64,000 nucleotides of DNA from Vagococcus sp. CY52-2 (lineage in GTDB: Bacteria > Bacillota > Bacilli > Lactobacillales > Vagococcaceae), in assembly GCF_022655055.1 (NCBI RefSeq), contig NZ_CP093384.1, positions 806,001 through 870,000 of the forward strand. Direction: 5' to 3'. The first letter of the stretch is position 1, and every line of letters starts with the position of its first letter. The notes beneath the pieces are model-generated. The model saw only the letters and a list, made by a program, of their open reading frames with translations. It had not been told where the DNA came from and searched no databases. Positions 1-8,015 of the stretch are shown piece after piece. The translations under genes and the position numbers were made by a program.

Positions 1-1
1 T

Positions 2-304
2 GCCTGTAAGGATTACATACATATGTTAGTAAGCATTCCACCTAAACTTAGTGTTTTTGGTTTTATAGGTTATTTAAAAGGAAAAAGTAGTTTAATGATT
101 TTTGATAGACATGCAGAGCTAAAATATCGTGATGGAAACAGAAAATTTTGGTGTCGAGGTTATTATGTAGATACGGTTGGAAGAAATAAAAGGCAAATTG
201 AAGAATACATAAGAAATCAAATTCAAGAAGATTATGTAGCAGATCAGCTTACATTATTTGAAGAATGTGATCCATTTACTGGAGAAAAAAATAAAAAGAA
301 ATAA
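2..304 (+). CDS. tnpA: IS200/IS605-type transposase TnpA, C-terminal part
   Basis: Single-strand transposase of the small Y1 HUH class, cut by the window start. The visible part runs through the conserved block H-M-L-V-S-I-P-P-K, the G-Y-L-K-G-K-S-S helix, F-W-C-R-G-Y-Y-V-D-T-V-G, and the helix E-Y-I-R-N-Q that carries the catalytic tyrosine. The family motif before M-L-V is D-H-I-H, the metal-binding HUH pair; here bases 11-22 read D-Y-I-H, so the first histidine is a tyrosine. The reading frame is open to the window edge, so ATG 23 is only an internal methionine. I call the family firmly; activity is doubtful because of the substituted histidine. Confidence 0.85.
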   Translation, partial: ACKDYIHMLVSIPPKLSVFGFIGYLKGKSSLMIFDRHAELKYRDGNRKFWCRGYYVDTVGRNKRQIEEYIRNQIQEDYVADQLTLFEECDPFTGEKNKKK

Positions 305-440
305 TAGCTAATCTTTTTAGGATTAGCGAGTAAACGTGGTGCACGAGGGGAAACCCTTCGGTAAGCCTTTTAGGCTTAGGCCGGGAAAAGAGGCTTTCAG
401 CCGAAGAACAAACCTCCAGTTCACACTGGAGGTTTTGATT
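305..440 (+). mobile_element. Right end of the IS200-type element, with hairpin
   Basis: About 130 bases after the transposase stop are unlike the AT-rich flanks: G-rich, with several short self-complementary stretches, closing with a 9-bp perfect hairpin (AACCTCCAG at 411-419, CTGGAGGTT at 426-434) followed by TTTGAT. IS200/IS605 elements have subterminal hairpins rather than inverted repeats at their ends, so this is most likely the right-end recognition structure. The exact cleavage site cannot be fixed from one copy. Confidence 0.55.
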
Positions 441-511
441 TGATAATAATGAATAAATTTTAGAGTTAATTTAAGCAAACTACTTTTCAAAGTATTAAAA
501 ATGAGTTACAT

Positions 512-523
512 TTGACTGGTCAA
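512..523. promoter_or_regulatory. Candidate MarR operator
   Basis: Inverted repeat TTGAC-TG-GTCAA lies 33 bases upstream of the marR start codon. A short palindrome immediately before a MarR gene is the usual place for its autoregulatory operator. No second copy was seen in the cluster. Confidence 0.35.
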
Positions 524-556
524 CTATTGATTAATCACACATGAAAGGAGTAATAG

Positions 557-964
557 ATGAATTTAAGAAAATTTAGCAAACTATTATATCAACTTAAACT
601 TGCCAATCAAGAAATGACTACTAAATTTGAAAAAGAAACAGGATTTAGTATTACACGTTATGAATTAATGTTGTTTCTGAAAGAGAATGGACAGTGTTCG
701 CAAACAAATTTGCAAAATGAGTTGAAAATAGATAGTGCTGCGGTCACTAGACATTTAAAGATTTTAGAAGAAAAAAATTATGTTATACGTGAAAGAAACA
801 AAAATAATAATCGAGAAGTTGTTGTTAGAATTACAGAGAAGGCAACAAAAGAACTGGAACATTGTGAAAGAGAATTTAGTCATCCAAATAAAACGATGAT
901 GTCGCCATTGAATGAGGAAGAAGAAAATACTCTACTAAATTTATTAACAAAATTAGTGAAATAA
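557..964 (+). CDS. MarR family transcriptional regulator
   Basis: A 135-residue winged-helix regulator. The middle of the protein (about residues 45-95) carries the MarR DNA-binding pattern: a helix around Q-T-N-L-Q-N-E-L-K-I-D, a recognition helix with A-A-V-T-R-H-L-K-I-L-E, and a wing with N-N-N-R-E-V-V-V-R-I-T. The start is set by AAAGGAG a few bases upstream. It heads a co-directional run of redox genes (oxidoreductase remnant, nitroreductase, quinol monooxygenase-like, DUF1304), so it probably controls them in response to a phenolic or electrophilic ligand. That role is inferred from context. Confidence 0.85.
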   Translation: MNLRKFSKLLYQLKLANQEMTTKFEKETGFSITRYELMLFLKENGQCSQTNLQNELKIDSAAVTRHLKILEEKNYVIRERNKNNNREVVVRITEKATKELEHCEREFSHPNKTMMSPLNEEEENTLLNLLTKLVK

Positions 965-1002
965 ATATAGGAAATTAGATTGGCGAATGAAGGAGAGGAC
1001 AG

Positions 1003-1494
1003 ATGTTTGCGTATCAAATAAAGCAATACGGAAAGCAAGAATAACTTTTTTTGAATGAAATACAAAAACCTGTACTGTCTAAGAATAGTATAATAATCAA
1101 AGTTCATTCAGCAAGTTTGAATCCAGTTGATTACAGAATTCGCAATGGTGATGCAAAATTTGTTTTGCGTTATTCAATGCGCTTGACACTGGGGCATGAT
1201 TTTTCAGGCGATATAGAAGCTGTGGATTCAAAAATTACACAATTTAGAGTAGGTGATTCTGTATACGGAAGAACACCGATGACAGGGGCTTTCCAAGAAT
1301 ACGTTGTTGTTGGTGAAAATGATATAGCAAAAGCATCAAAAAATCGTTCTTTTGTTGAATCGGAAAAATTGATTATTTCAATTCAAAAGATTTACCCTAT
1401 TTCAGAGATTAATACTGCTATGAAAGAAATAAGCAGCGGACGTGTGAAAAGGAAAATTGTAGTTGATTTTACGAATAAAGAGAGAAATGAGTAG
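1003..1494 (+). pseudogene. Zinc-type/quinone oxidoreductase remnant
   Basis: From ATG 1003 the frame starts like an NADP-dependent quinone oxidoreductase (M-F-A-Y-Q-I-K-Q-Y-G-K) but meets TAA at 1042-1044. It then continues in the same frame with the family GroES-like fold: V-H-S-A-S-L-N-P-V-D-Y-R-I-R-N-G, L-G-H-D-F-S-G, V-G-D-S-V-Y-G-R. After about residue 110 the nucleotide-binding Rossmann half is missing and the sequence jumps to a C-terminal tail (Y-P-I-S-E-I-N-T-A, G-R-V-K-R-K-I-V-V). About 160 codons against the usual 310-330: a nonsense mutation plus an in-frame internal deletion. Translation from TTG 1051 could give a short protein, but it would lack the cofactor domain. Confidence 0.8.
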
Positions 1495-1571
1495 AATGAA
1501 GACTCATAAAAAGCGTAATAGCATAAATTGGTTTTTAAAAATTGTAAATATGAAATGGAAGAGGAAAGAAT

Positions 1572-2210
1572 ATGTCAAAAAATTTGGTAAACAATGATTT
1601 TTCAGAAATTATATTTGGAAGAAAGTCTGTTCGTGGATATGATGAAACAGTAAAAATATCTCATGAAGAAATGCTTGAAATGATTCAAGAAGCAACGACT
1701 GCACCATCATCAGTGAATATGCAACCTTGGCGTTTTGTCGTTGTTGAGAGTGATGAACAAAAATCTAAACTAAAACCATTAATTCGTTTCAATACAAAGC
1801 AAAATGATACTTCTTCAGCAATGGTTTTGATTTTTGGTGACATGCAATGCTATGAATTAGGGGAAGATATTTACAACCAAGCAGTTGAAGAAGGTAAAAT
1901 GCCAGCTGAAGTAAGAGACCAACAATTGGCTGCAATTATTCCATATTACAAAAGTTTTACTAAAGAACAAATGAATGATGTAGTAAAAATTGATTCAAGT
2001 TTAGTTGCGATGCAATTCATGCTCATTGCTCGGGCACATGGATATGAAACGAATCCAATTGGAGGATTCGAGTCTGACCAGTTAGCAGAAGCTTTTGGGT
2101 TAGATAAAGAGAGATATGTACCAGTAATGATTTTATCTATCGGAAAAGAGAAAGAAGCTGGATATACTTCTGTTCGATTGGCTGCTGAAAAAATCACTGA
2201 ATTTAAATGA
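1572..2210 (+). CDS. Nitroreductase family protein
   Basis: FMN-dependent NAD(P)H oxidoreductase fold of 212 residues. Visible marks are the N-terminal R-K-S-V-R-G-Y phosphate-binding stretch (residues 16-22), A-P-S-S-V-N-M-Q-P-W-R-F (about 43-54), and the C-terminal G-Y-E-T-N-P-I-G-G-F followed by V-P-V-M-I-L-S-I-G-K. Such enzymes reduce quinones and nitroaromatics in the cytosol. It sits between the broken oxidoreductase and a monooxygenase-like gene in the MarR cluster; AGAGGAAAG before the ATG is the ribosome site. The physiological substrate is unknown. Confidence 0.85.
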   Translation: MSKNLVNNDFSEIIFGRKSVRGYDETVKISHEEMLEMIQEATTAPSSVNMQPWRFVVVESDEQKSKLKPLIRFNTKQNDTSSAMVLIFGDMQCYELGEDIYNQAVEEGKMPAEVRDQQLAAIIPYYKSFTKEQMNDVVKIDSSLVAMQFMLIARAHGYETNPIGGFESDQLAEAFGLDKERYVPVMILSIGKEKEAGYTSVRLAAEKITEFK

Positions 2211-2224
2211 GAGGAGGGAGAAAA

Positions 2225-2512
2225 ATGAAAATTATACAAGCAAATTTTTATGTAAAAAATGATAAAAGAGAAGATTTTTTAGCGGATATAGTACCTTTAA
2301 TTGCTTCTACACGATTGGAAGAAGGCTGCTTGCTATATGATTTATATGAATCAGTGGAAAAGAAAAATCAATTTGTGATGATTGAACATTGGAAAAACCA
2401 AGAATCAATTGATAAACATAACCAAAATCCACTATTAATAAACTTATTTGGAAAAATGTCAGAATATGCTGAGAAGAAAACAGAATTAATTATCACAGAA
2501 AATGAGGAATAG
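2225..2512 (+). CDS. Antibiotic biosynthesis monooxygenase (ABM)-domain protein
   Basis: A 95-residue dimeric alpha-beta barrel of the ABM/quinol monooxygenase type: I-I-Q-A-N-F-Y-V at the start, R-L-E-E-G-C-L-L-Y-D-L-Y-E in the middle, and F-V-M-I-E-H-W-K-N-Q-E-S-I-D-K-H with the typical H-W and H residues. An upstream in-frame ATG at 2207 overlaps the nitroreductase stop, but GGAGGGAG at 2212-2219 fits ATG 2225 and not 2207. It probably acts on quinols or other reactive aromatics alongside the nitroreductase; its exact reaction is not readable from sequence. Confidence 0.75.
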   Translation: MKIIQANFYVKNDKREDFLADIVPLIASTRLEEGCLLYDLYESVEKKNQFVMIEHWKNQESIDKHNQNPLLINLFGKMSEYAEKKTELIITENEE

Positions 2513-2514
2513 AG

Positions 2515-2874
2515 ATGTCTATAATTTCAACTGTTTTAATCGTATTTGTTGCTTTGGAATTTTTCTATATCATGTATCTAGAGACTTTTGCAACTACATC
2601 AGGTGTAACGAGTAGAGTTTTTAATATGACAAAAGAAGAATTGAAAAGAAATTCTGTAAGTACCTTATTTAAAAATCAAGGGGTATATAATGGTCTAATT
2701 GGTGTAGGATTGTTGTATAGTGTATTTTTATCAAAGGCTTCACTTGAAATTAGTCGAGTATTATTAGTTTATATAATTTTAGTTGCTTTATATGGTAGTT
2801 TAACAAGTGATAAAAAGATTATTTTAACACAAGGTGGTTTAGCCATTCTAGCACTTGTTTCAACTTTCTTTTAA
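2515..2874 (+). CDS. DUF1304 family membrane protein
   Basis: A 119-residue protein with four hydrophobic segments, matching the small DUF1304 family: F-V-A-L-E-F-F-Y-I-M-Y-L-E-T-F in helix 1, the loop V-F-N-M-T, and N-Q-G-V-Y-N-G in the second half. The start is two bases after the monooxygenase stop, so the genes are translationally linked. It is the last gene of the MarR cluster, before a clear terminator. Function of the family is unknown to me. Confidence 0.75.
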   Translation: MSIISTVLIVFVALEFFYIMYLETFATTSGVTSRVFNMTKEELKRNSVSTLFKNQGVYNGLIGVGLLYSVFLSKASLEISRVLLVYIILVALYGSLTSDKKIILTQGGLAILALVSTFF

Positions 2875-2880
2875 AGAGAA

Positions 2881-2909
2881 AACCACAATCAATTAAGATT
2901 GTGGTTTTT
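2881..2909 (+). terminator. Terminator of the MarR redox cluster
   Basis: Perfect 10-bp stem AACCACAATC / GATTGTGGTT with a 6-base loop, followed by a T run. The ISL3 element begins three bases later. Confidence 0.85.
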
Positions 2910-2911
2910 GC

Positions 2912-4393
2912 GGCTCTATGTCAAATCGTGTTGATGGACAATAATATTGATGAAAAAGTCTCAAAAATGAAATAGAATTAATTGAAGTGAGGGAAGAAAT
3001 TCTCTCGCTTTTTTAATTAACCTGAAAAACTTTATTTTGAATCAAAAAGATACGTCGTTTGAATAGTAGAAAGTTTCGATAGCCATAGGTCACACGTTTA
3101 ATCACGTTAATTTTATTGTTAATGCCTTCTAAGAAACCATTTGAATAGGAGTATTTGAAGGCATTCATGACCCCTTGGGAGAACTTACCAAATATCTTGA
3201 ATTTATCTTTAACATGCTTTGGTAATTCAACAGATATCTTTGAACATCGCTAAAAAAATAAGACATAATCGTTGATTCTATAAGCATACTTCAATTCTTG
3301 GATAAAATGATACGCTTTTTTTATAGAGAACTATAAGAAAGTAACTCATCTACCAATTCGGTAGATGACACATTTCTCTTGAATAAAGGACGATAATAAA
3401 AGTGTTTATAGTTTAATTCAGAGCTGTCCTTTAAAAGGAGTTTCCAATAACGCTTTAATCTTCGATACTGCTTTCCTTCCTCTTGATTGTGGTGTTTTAG
3501 TTGATTCATTTCTTTTATTCTTAAGGTGTTGAAAGAGCGGTTAATCTGTTGAATGATATGAAATTGATCTGTGACGATTGCGGCGTTTGGAAAGACTGTT
3601 TTTAATAGTTGACCGTAACTTGCATTCATATCCATGACCAAAAATCTTACTTTTAAACGTGATTTTTTGGAATACTTCATAAAGTAAGAAACCAATTTAT
3701 GTCATCTTTTATCAGGTAAGATATCGATTATTTTTTTAGGTGTCGCATCAGCACAAATAAAGCTCATTCCAGCATGACAATCAAAAGTAGAGCTAAACTC
3801 ATCTACACAAAGAGCCGTGGGCAAGAAATTAACATTCGGTTGCTGATTGTTCGTAAATGAGACTAACACACGTTTAACAGTATCTTCAGAGACACTGTGG
3901 CATGCTGCGATTTTTTTACATGATTGATTCTCTTTTAAGTCAAAAGCAATTTGGTATTTAAGCTGTTTAGAAATGTGACAATAGTCATCTACTAGAGAAG
4001 TAGAAGCAAGGTAACGTTCTCTGTGAAGTTTCAGATAAGTTGGGCGACGTTCAACTTCAGGCAATTGACTGATGGTTTGATACGTTCCGTTTTTAACGGA
4101 TTGATAACATCCACATTTCTGGCATTGCTTATCTTTATTCACTCATCTTCCTGTCATCATGTTAACAGAGCGGTTGTTTCTCGCTTCGCGAGACAACCAA
4201 TCCTCATTAAAAATAAGAGAATCATCTGTTAAATTGAGTAGTTTTCTTGTACTATTATCCATAGGAGTATTCTCCTTTGTAATGTTAGTTATAGACGACT
4301 TAATTTTACCAATAAGAATGCCTCTTTTCTATGCCTCAAATAAAAAAACGCATTGATAGAATTTAATCTATCAACACGATTTAGTGTACAGCC
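2912..4393 (-). mobile_element. ISL3-family insertion sequence, decayed
   Basis: About 1.48 kb bounded by imperfect inverted repeats. The left end starts GGCTCTATGTC, the right end (read inward from 4393) starts GGCTGTACACT, and both continue with AAATCGTGTTGAT. Length, ends and the encoded protein all fit ISL3. The 8 bases outside each end (2904-2911 and 4394-4401) differ, so no target duplication remains. Inserted directly after the terminator of the upstream operon. Confidence 0.8.
3013..4262 (-). pseudogene. ISL3-family transposase, broken by two stops and a frameshift
   Basis: The frame opens at ATG 4262 (M-D-N-S-T-R-K-L-L-N-L-T-D) with AAAGGAG upstream. It hits TGA at 4145-4143 and continues in frame through the zinc-finger-like C-Q-K-C-G-C and helix-turn-helix region to a second TGA at 3704-3702. 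It then continues in frame through the DDE-domain stretch F-L-V-M-D-M-N-A-S-Y and D-Q-F-H-I-I-Q until a frameshift near 3321. The last part reads, in another frame, F-K-Y-S-Y-S-N-G-F-L-E-G-I-N-N-K-I-N-V-I, with one more stop before it. No functional transposase can be made. Confidence 0.85.
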
Positions 4394-4479
4394 TCTTTTA
4401 TTATGATAGTACAAACTCGGCAAAATAAAATCATGAATTAGTCAAATCTCTTTATCTTTACAAACACAAGCCAGTATGT

Positions 4480-5493
4480 TTAGTTAGAATGCTTTATGTA
4501 GTGTTCTAAAATTTGTACGGCATTTGTTGCAGCACCTTTTCTTACTTGGTCCCCACAACACCACAGAGTTATGACTGATTGATTACCGACTTTACTTTTT
4601 CTGATACGCCCAACATAAACTAAATCTTGGTTAGATGTATCAAGTGGCATTGGGTAACCTTGGTTGTCTAAGTCATCGACTAACTTCACGCCATCAGTTT
4701 CGCTAATGATTTGACGGGCTTCTTCAACGCTCAAATCATTATCTAAGAAAAGAGTGATCGCTTCTGAGTGCGAACGAACGACAGGAACACGCACACATGT
4801 ACATGTTACATCAAGTGTTGGATGATGGAGGATTTTACGTCCTTCATTTTGTAATTTCATTTCTTCGCTTGAATGCCCTTCAGCATTAAATCCACCAATT
4901 TGCGGAATTAAATTATAGGCAATCTGATAAGGGAAGACATGAGGAGTCACACTTTTTCCTTCAGAAATATCAACGACTTGAGTTTCAAGTTCTTCAATCC
5001 CTTGTTTACCAGCACCTGAAACAGCTTGGTAAGTTGACACAATCATTGAATTGATAGTGGCTTTTTTGTGTAGTTGGGCAATGGCAACAAGTGCAATAAT
5101 TGTTGAACAGTTAGGATTTGCAATGATCCCTTGATTGGTAAAAATATCATCAGGGTTCACTTCTGGTACAACTAAAGGTACGTCTTCATCTAGTCGATAA
5201 ATACTTGAATTATCAATAATTAAACAACCTTGTTTTTTGGCTTCAGGCAGGTAGATACGAGCAATATCGTCATCTAACGCACATAAGACAACATCAATTC
5301 CTTCAAAACAGTCTGTTGTTAATGTTTCGATTACTAATTCTTTGTCACCAAACGCAACTTTTTGTCCAGTACTTCGTTTAGAGGCAAATAATCTTAATTC
5401 TTTAATGGGAATCTGGTGTTCTAACAGAGAATTTAACATCTCTTTTCCAACTTCGCCAGTGGCTCCTAAAATTGCTACAGTTAACTCGCTCAT
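4480..5493 (-). CDS. asd: Aspartate-semialdehyde dehydrogenase
   Basis: Converts aspartyl phosphate to aspartate semialdehyde with NADPH, the branch point to lysine/diaminopimelate and threonine. 337 residues, normal length. The N-terminal nucleotide loop G-A-T-G-E-V-G is at residues 10-16, the catalytic cysteine is C129 in N-P-N-C-S-T-I, and the acid-base histidine is H242 in V-V-R-S-H-S-E-A. It is the last gene of a minus-strand trio; its ATG overlaps the aspartate kinase stop by 4 bases, so the two are translationally coupled. Firm assignment. Confidence 0.95.
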   Translation of the reverse strand: MSELTVAILGATGEVGKEMLNSLLEHQIPIKELRLFASKRSTGQKVAFGDKELVIETLTTDCFEGIDVVLCALDDDIARIYLPEAKKQGCLIIDNSSIYRLDEDVPLVVPEVNPDDIFTNQGIIANPNCSTIIALVAIAQLHKKATINSMIVSTYQAVSGAGKQGIEELETQVVDISEGKSVTPHVFPYQIAYNLIPQIGGFNAEGHSSEEMKLQNEGRKILHHPTLDVTCTCVRVPVVRSHSEAITLFLDNDLSVEEARQIISETDGVKLVDDLDNQGYPMPLDTSNQDLVYVGRIRKSKVGNQSVITLWCCGDQVRKGAATNAVQILEHYIKHSN

Positions 5494-6803
5494 AAACTAT
5501 CGTCTCCTTCAAATTCATAATAAATAGTTTGAATGGTCGTATTATAATCTTCGTTTTTAACACCAATAATAATGGTCAACTCATCACTTGTTTGAGAAAT
5601 CAGTGAGATATTGATGTGTTGCTCTCCAAGAGAGCTAAATAAACGACCACTCATACCTGTTTTGTTTTTCATAAAACGAGACACAATCGCAATAAGGGCG
5701 AAATCGTGAATGACACTGACTTTATCTGCTTGTGTACTCGCTTTTAAATCAGAGATAACTTCATAATAAAATGGTTTTAATTTTGCTGTTTCAACCACTA
5801 AAGAAAATGAATCCACACCAGTTGGAATATGTTCAACAATGATACGGTATTTTTCCATGCATTCTAATGCTTTTCTGATGGTACCAAAGTCATTGGACAT
5901 ATGGGATTTCACTACTGTGATAATGGAAAAATCCTTTTTACCTGTAATACCAGTGATTGCTTGACGCTTTTCTTGTTCGTCTTTAGCTGTAATTACTGTC
6001 CCATGATTATCAGGATCATTTGTATTTAAAATATGAATAGGAATCCCTTTTTCTCTAACAGGATTAACCGCTTCTTCATGGATAACATTAGCTCCCATGT
6101 AGGCTAATTCACGTAATTCTTCATAGGTAATGGTTTCAATTTGTTTTGGATTGTTCACGATTCTTGGATCGGCTTTTAAAATACCAGACACATCTGTCCA
6201 GTTTTCATAACAGACAGCATCCATTGCGCTAGCTAAAAAGCTTCCCGTAATATCACTGCCACCACGAGACATCAAGTGAATGGACTTATCAGGATAAGCC
6301 CCATAAAAACCAGGTACGACGATTTTATCAGAATGATTTTGAATGGCTTTGCATGAGCGTTTTTCATCAATTTGGCCATTTGGTTTAAAGATGATAATGT
6401 CTTTTGCATCAATAAACTTAAATCCTAAATAATTGCTTAATAATTTAGCTGTTAAATATTCACCACGACTGACTAAATAGTCTATATCAATAGAATCTTG
6501 CATTTTAGCATATAAAAAGTCTAAATCTTCAGAGATATTAGAGGTTAAATCAAGTTCGCTCTCAATTCTAGTTAATTTATCACGAATCATTTGAAATAAA
6601 TCATCAAATGGCATCCCATATCGTTTATGTTCATAGCATAAATATAATAAGTCAGTTATTTTATGATCATCTGATTGTTCTTTTCCACTAGCGCTTGTGA
6701 CCACAACTGTTCTTGTTGGATCACTATCAATAATGTTTTTAACTTTTTTAAACTGAGTGGCATTCGCAACACTACTTCCGCCGAATTTTGTTACTTTAAT
6801 CAT
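5490..6803 (-). CDS. lysC: Aspartate kinase
   Basis: Phosphorylates aspartate in the first step of the aspartate family pathway. 437 residues: an amino-acid kinase domain with K-F-G-G-S-S-V-A at residues 6-13 and M-S-R-G-G-S-D-I-T-G-S near 180, then a tandem ACT regulatory part (I-T-G-K-K-D-F-S-I-I-T-V and G-M-S-G-R-L-F-S-S-L). The length and single-gene form fit the YclM-like monofunctional class; which end product inhibits it is not visible. It overlaps homoserine dehydrogenase by 8 bases upstream and asd by 4 downstream, giving one minus-strand operon. Confidence 0.92.
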   Translation of the reverse strand: MIKVTKFGGSSVANATQFKKVKNIIDSDPTRTVVVTSASGKEQSDDHKITDLLYLCYEHKRYGMPFDDLFQMIRDKLTRIESELDLTSNISEDLDFLYAKMQDSIDIDYLVSRGEYLTAKLLSNYLGFKFIDAKDIIIFKPNGQIDEKRSCKAIQNHSDKIVVPGFYGAYPDKSIHLMSRGGSDITGSFLASAMDAVCYENWTDVSGILKADPRIVNNPKQIETITYEELRELAYMGANVIHEEAVNPVREKGIPIHILNTNDPDNHGTVITAKDEQEKRQAITGITGKKDFSIITVVKSHMSNDFGTIRKALECMEKYRIIVEHIPTGVDSFSLVVETAKLKPFYYEVISDLKASTQADKVSVIHDFALIAIVSRFMKNKTGMSGRLFSSLGEQHINISLISQTSDELTIIIGVKNEDYNTTIQTIYYEFEGDDSL

Positions 6804-7935
6804 GCCAGTCCTCCTGAGTAATCACTCTCACAATAAGAGCGTCTTTTAATTGTGTTTGCTTTTTGATATCAGATAAAGTGATTGGATGAGTGATAAGGTA
6901 GTCGCCATCTGTTTCTTTAATTAAATTAGCATCAACTGATTCGTTTGTTCGGATAACGAATGTATAGTGATTTTGTTTGGTATCAATTATAACACTATTT
7001 CCGTCATTATCAGTACCTAGATACGACATATTTTTTGAAATATCTAAAATATCTTGAACAACGGCATTAGCGGTTGGTAATTTACCTGCACCTTGTCCGT
7101 AGAATTTTAATGTTCCAATTGTTTTTCCTTCAAGACTAGCGATATTATTGTTACTTGGAATGGTTGCTTCAACAAATGTTTCTGGTACAGCATGTAACGA
7201 GATAATACCCTCGTCATGCGTAATTTCACCGATGTATTTTAGAATATGGCCTTTTTGTTTGAAGTAATGAATATCGTCTTTTGTAATGTGTTTCATTGGG
7301 TGAACAAAGAAATCATTTGGATCGAGTTTTTTATTGAATGCTTTTCTAGCAGAAATAATTAATTTATTTAACACATCAAAGCCATCAATATCTGCACTTG
7401 GGTCAGATTCTGCGTAACCTAAATCTTGGGCTTCTTTTAATACATCACCAAAATCTTGGTCTTCTTTTAACATGGTATCTAAGATAAAGTTTGATGTGCC
7501 ATTTAAAACACCATAGCATTTTGAAATAGAATCGATTCTTGAAGCTAATTCCACGTTTTTAATCCATGGAATTCCACCACCAACACTTGCTTCAAAGTTA
7601 AGTGACACACCATTTTCTTTTGCTAAATCCGTTAATGCGTCATAATGTCTTGCGATAACGGCTTTATTTGCAGTGACCACATGTTTTTTACTTTTTAACA
7701 TGCGAGAGATTAAATCAAACGGCACATCAATGCCACCTAAAACTTCAACGACTAATTCGATTTCTTTATCGTTTATAATGTCGTCGATATCTGGACAAAA
7801 ATTAGGAATATTGATATTTTTTTTGGGTCGTGACCATATCTTTTTTACACTAATTGATTTTGCTAAATTTTTTTTCTGTAAAATTTCATAAACACCTGAA
7901 CCAACAGTCCCATAACCAAGTATGGCAATTTTCAT
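6796..7935 (-). CDS. hom: Homoserine dehydrogenase
   Basis: Reduces aspartate semialdehyde to homoserine for threonine and methionine. 379 residues with G-Y-G-T-V-G-S-G-V at residues 7-15, V-T-A-N-K-A-V-I-A near 95, and the catalytic-domain stretch G-Y-A-E-S-D-P-S-A-D-I-D-G-F-D. An ATG 24 bases upstream is open, but AGGAGG sits 7 bases before ATG 7935, which decides the start. Shorter than the roughly 430-residue Bacillus-type enzyme: the C-terminal ACT-like region is compact. First gene of the hom-lysC-asd operon, divergent from thrC. Confidence 0.93.
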   Translation of the reverse strand: MKIAILGYGTVGSGVYEILQKKNLAKSISVKKIWSRPKKNINIPNFCPDIDDIINDKEIELVVEVLGGIDVPFDLISRMLKSKKHVVTANKAVIARHYDALTDLAKENGVSLNFEASVGGGIPWIKNVELASRIDSISKCYGVLNGTSNFILDTMLKEDQDFGDVLKEAQDLGYAESDPSADIDGFDVLNKLIISARKAFNKKLDPNDFFVHPMKHITKDDIHYFKQKGHILKYIGEITHDEGIISLHAVPETFVEATIPSNNNIASLEGKTIGTLKFYGQGAGKLPTANAVVQDILDISKNMSYLGTDNDGNSVIIDTKQNHYTFVIRTNESVDANLIKETDGDYLITHPITLSDIKKQTQLKDALIVRVITQEDWHD

Positions 7936-7959
7936 AATAAGTCCTCCTGTAAAATACAC

Positions 7960-7988
7960 TTGTTTTTATATGGTGAACATTGTATCAT
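7960..7988 (+). promoter_or_regulatory. Candidate thrC promoter
   Basis: TTGTTT (7960-7965), a 17-base spacer and TATCAT (7983-7988) lie 28 bases before thrC, within the 80-base divergent region shared with hom. Fits the housekeeping sigma pattern; not otherwise supported. Confidence 0.5.
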
Positions 7989-8015
7989 AGACTAAAATGA
8001 AAGACAAGGAGTGTT

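Noticed and set aside
2904-4401. Target-site duplication of the ISL3 element
   Set aside because: The 8 bases on each side differ, so no duplication can be claimed.
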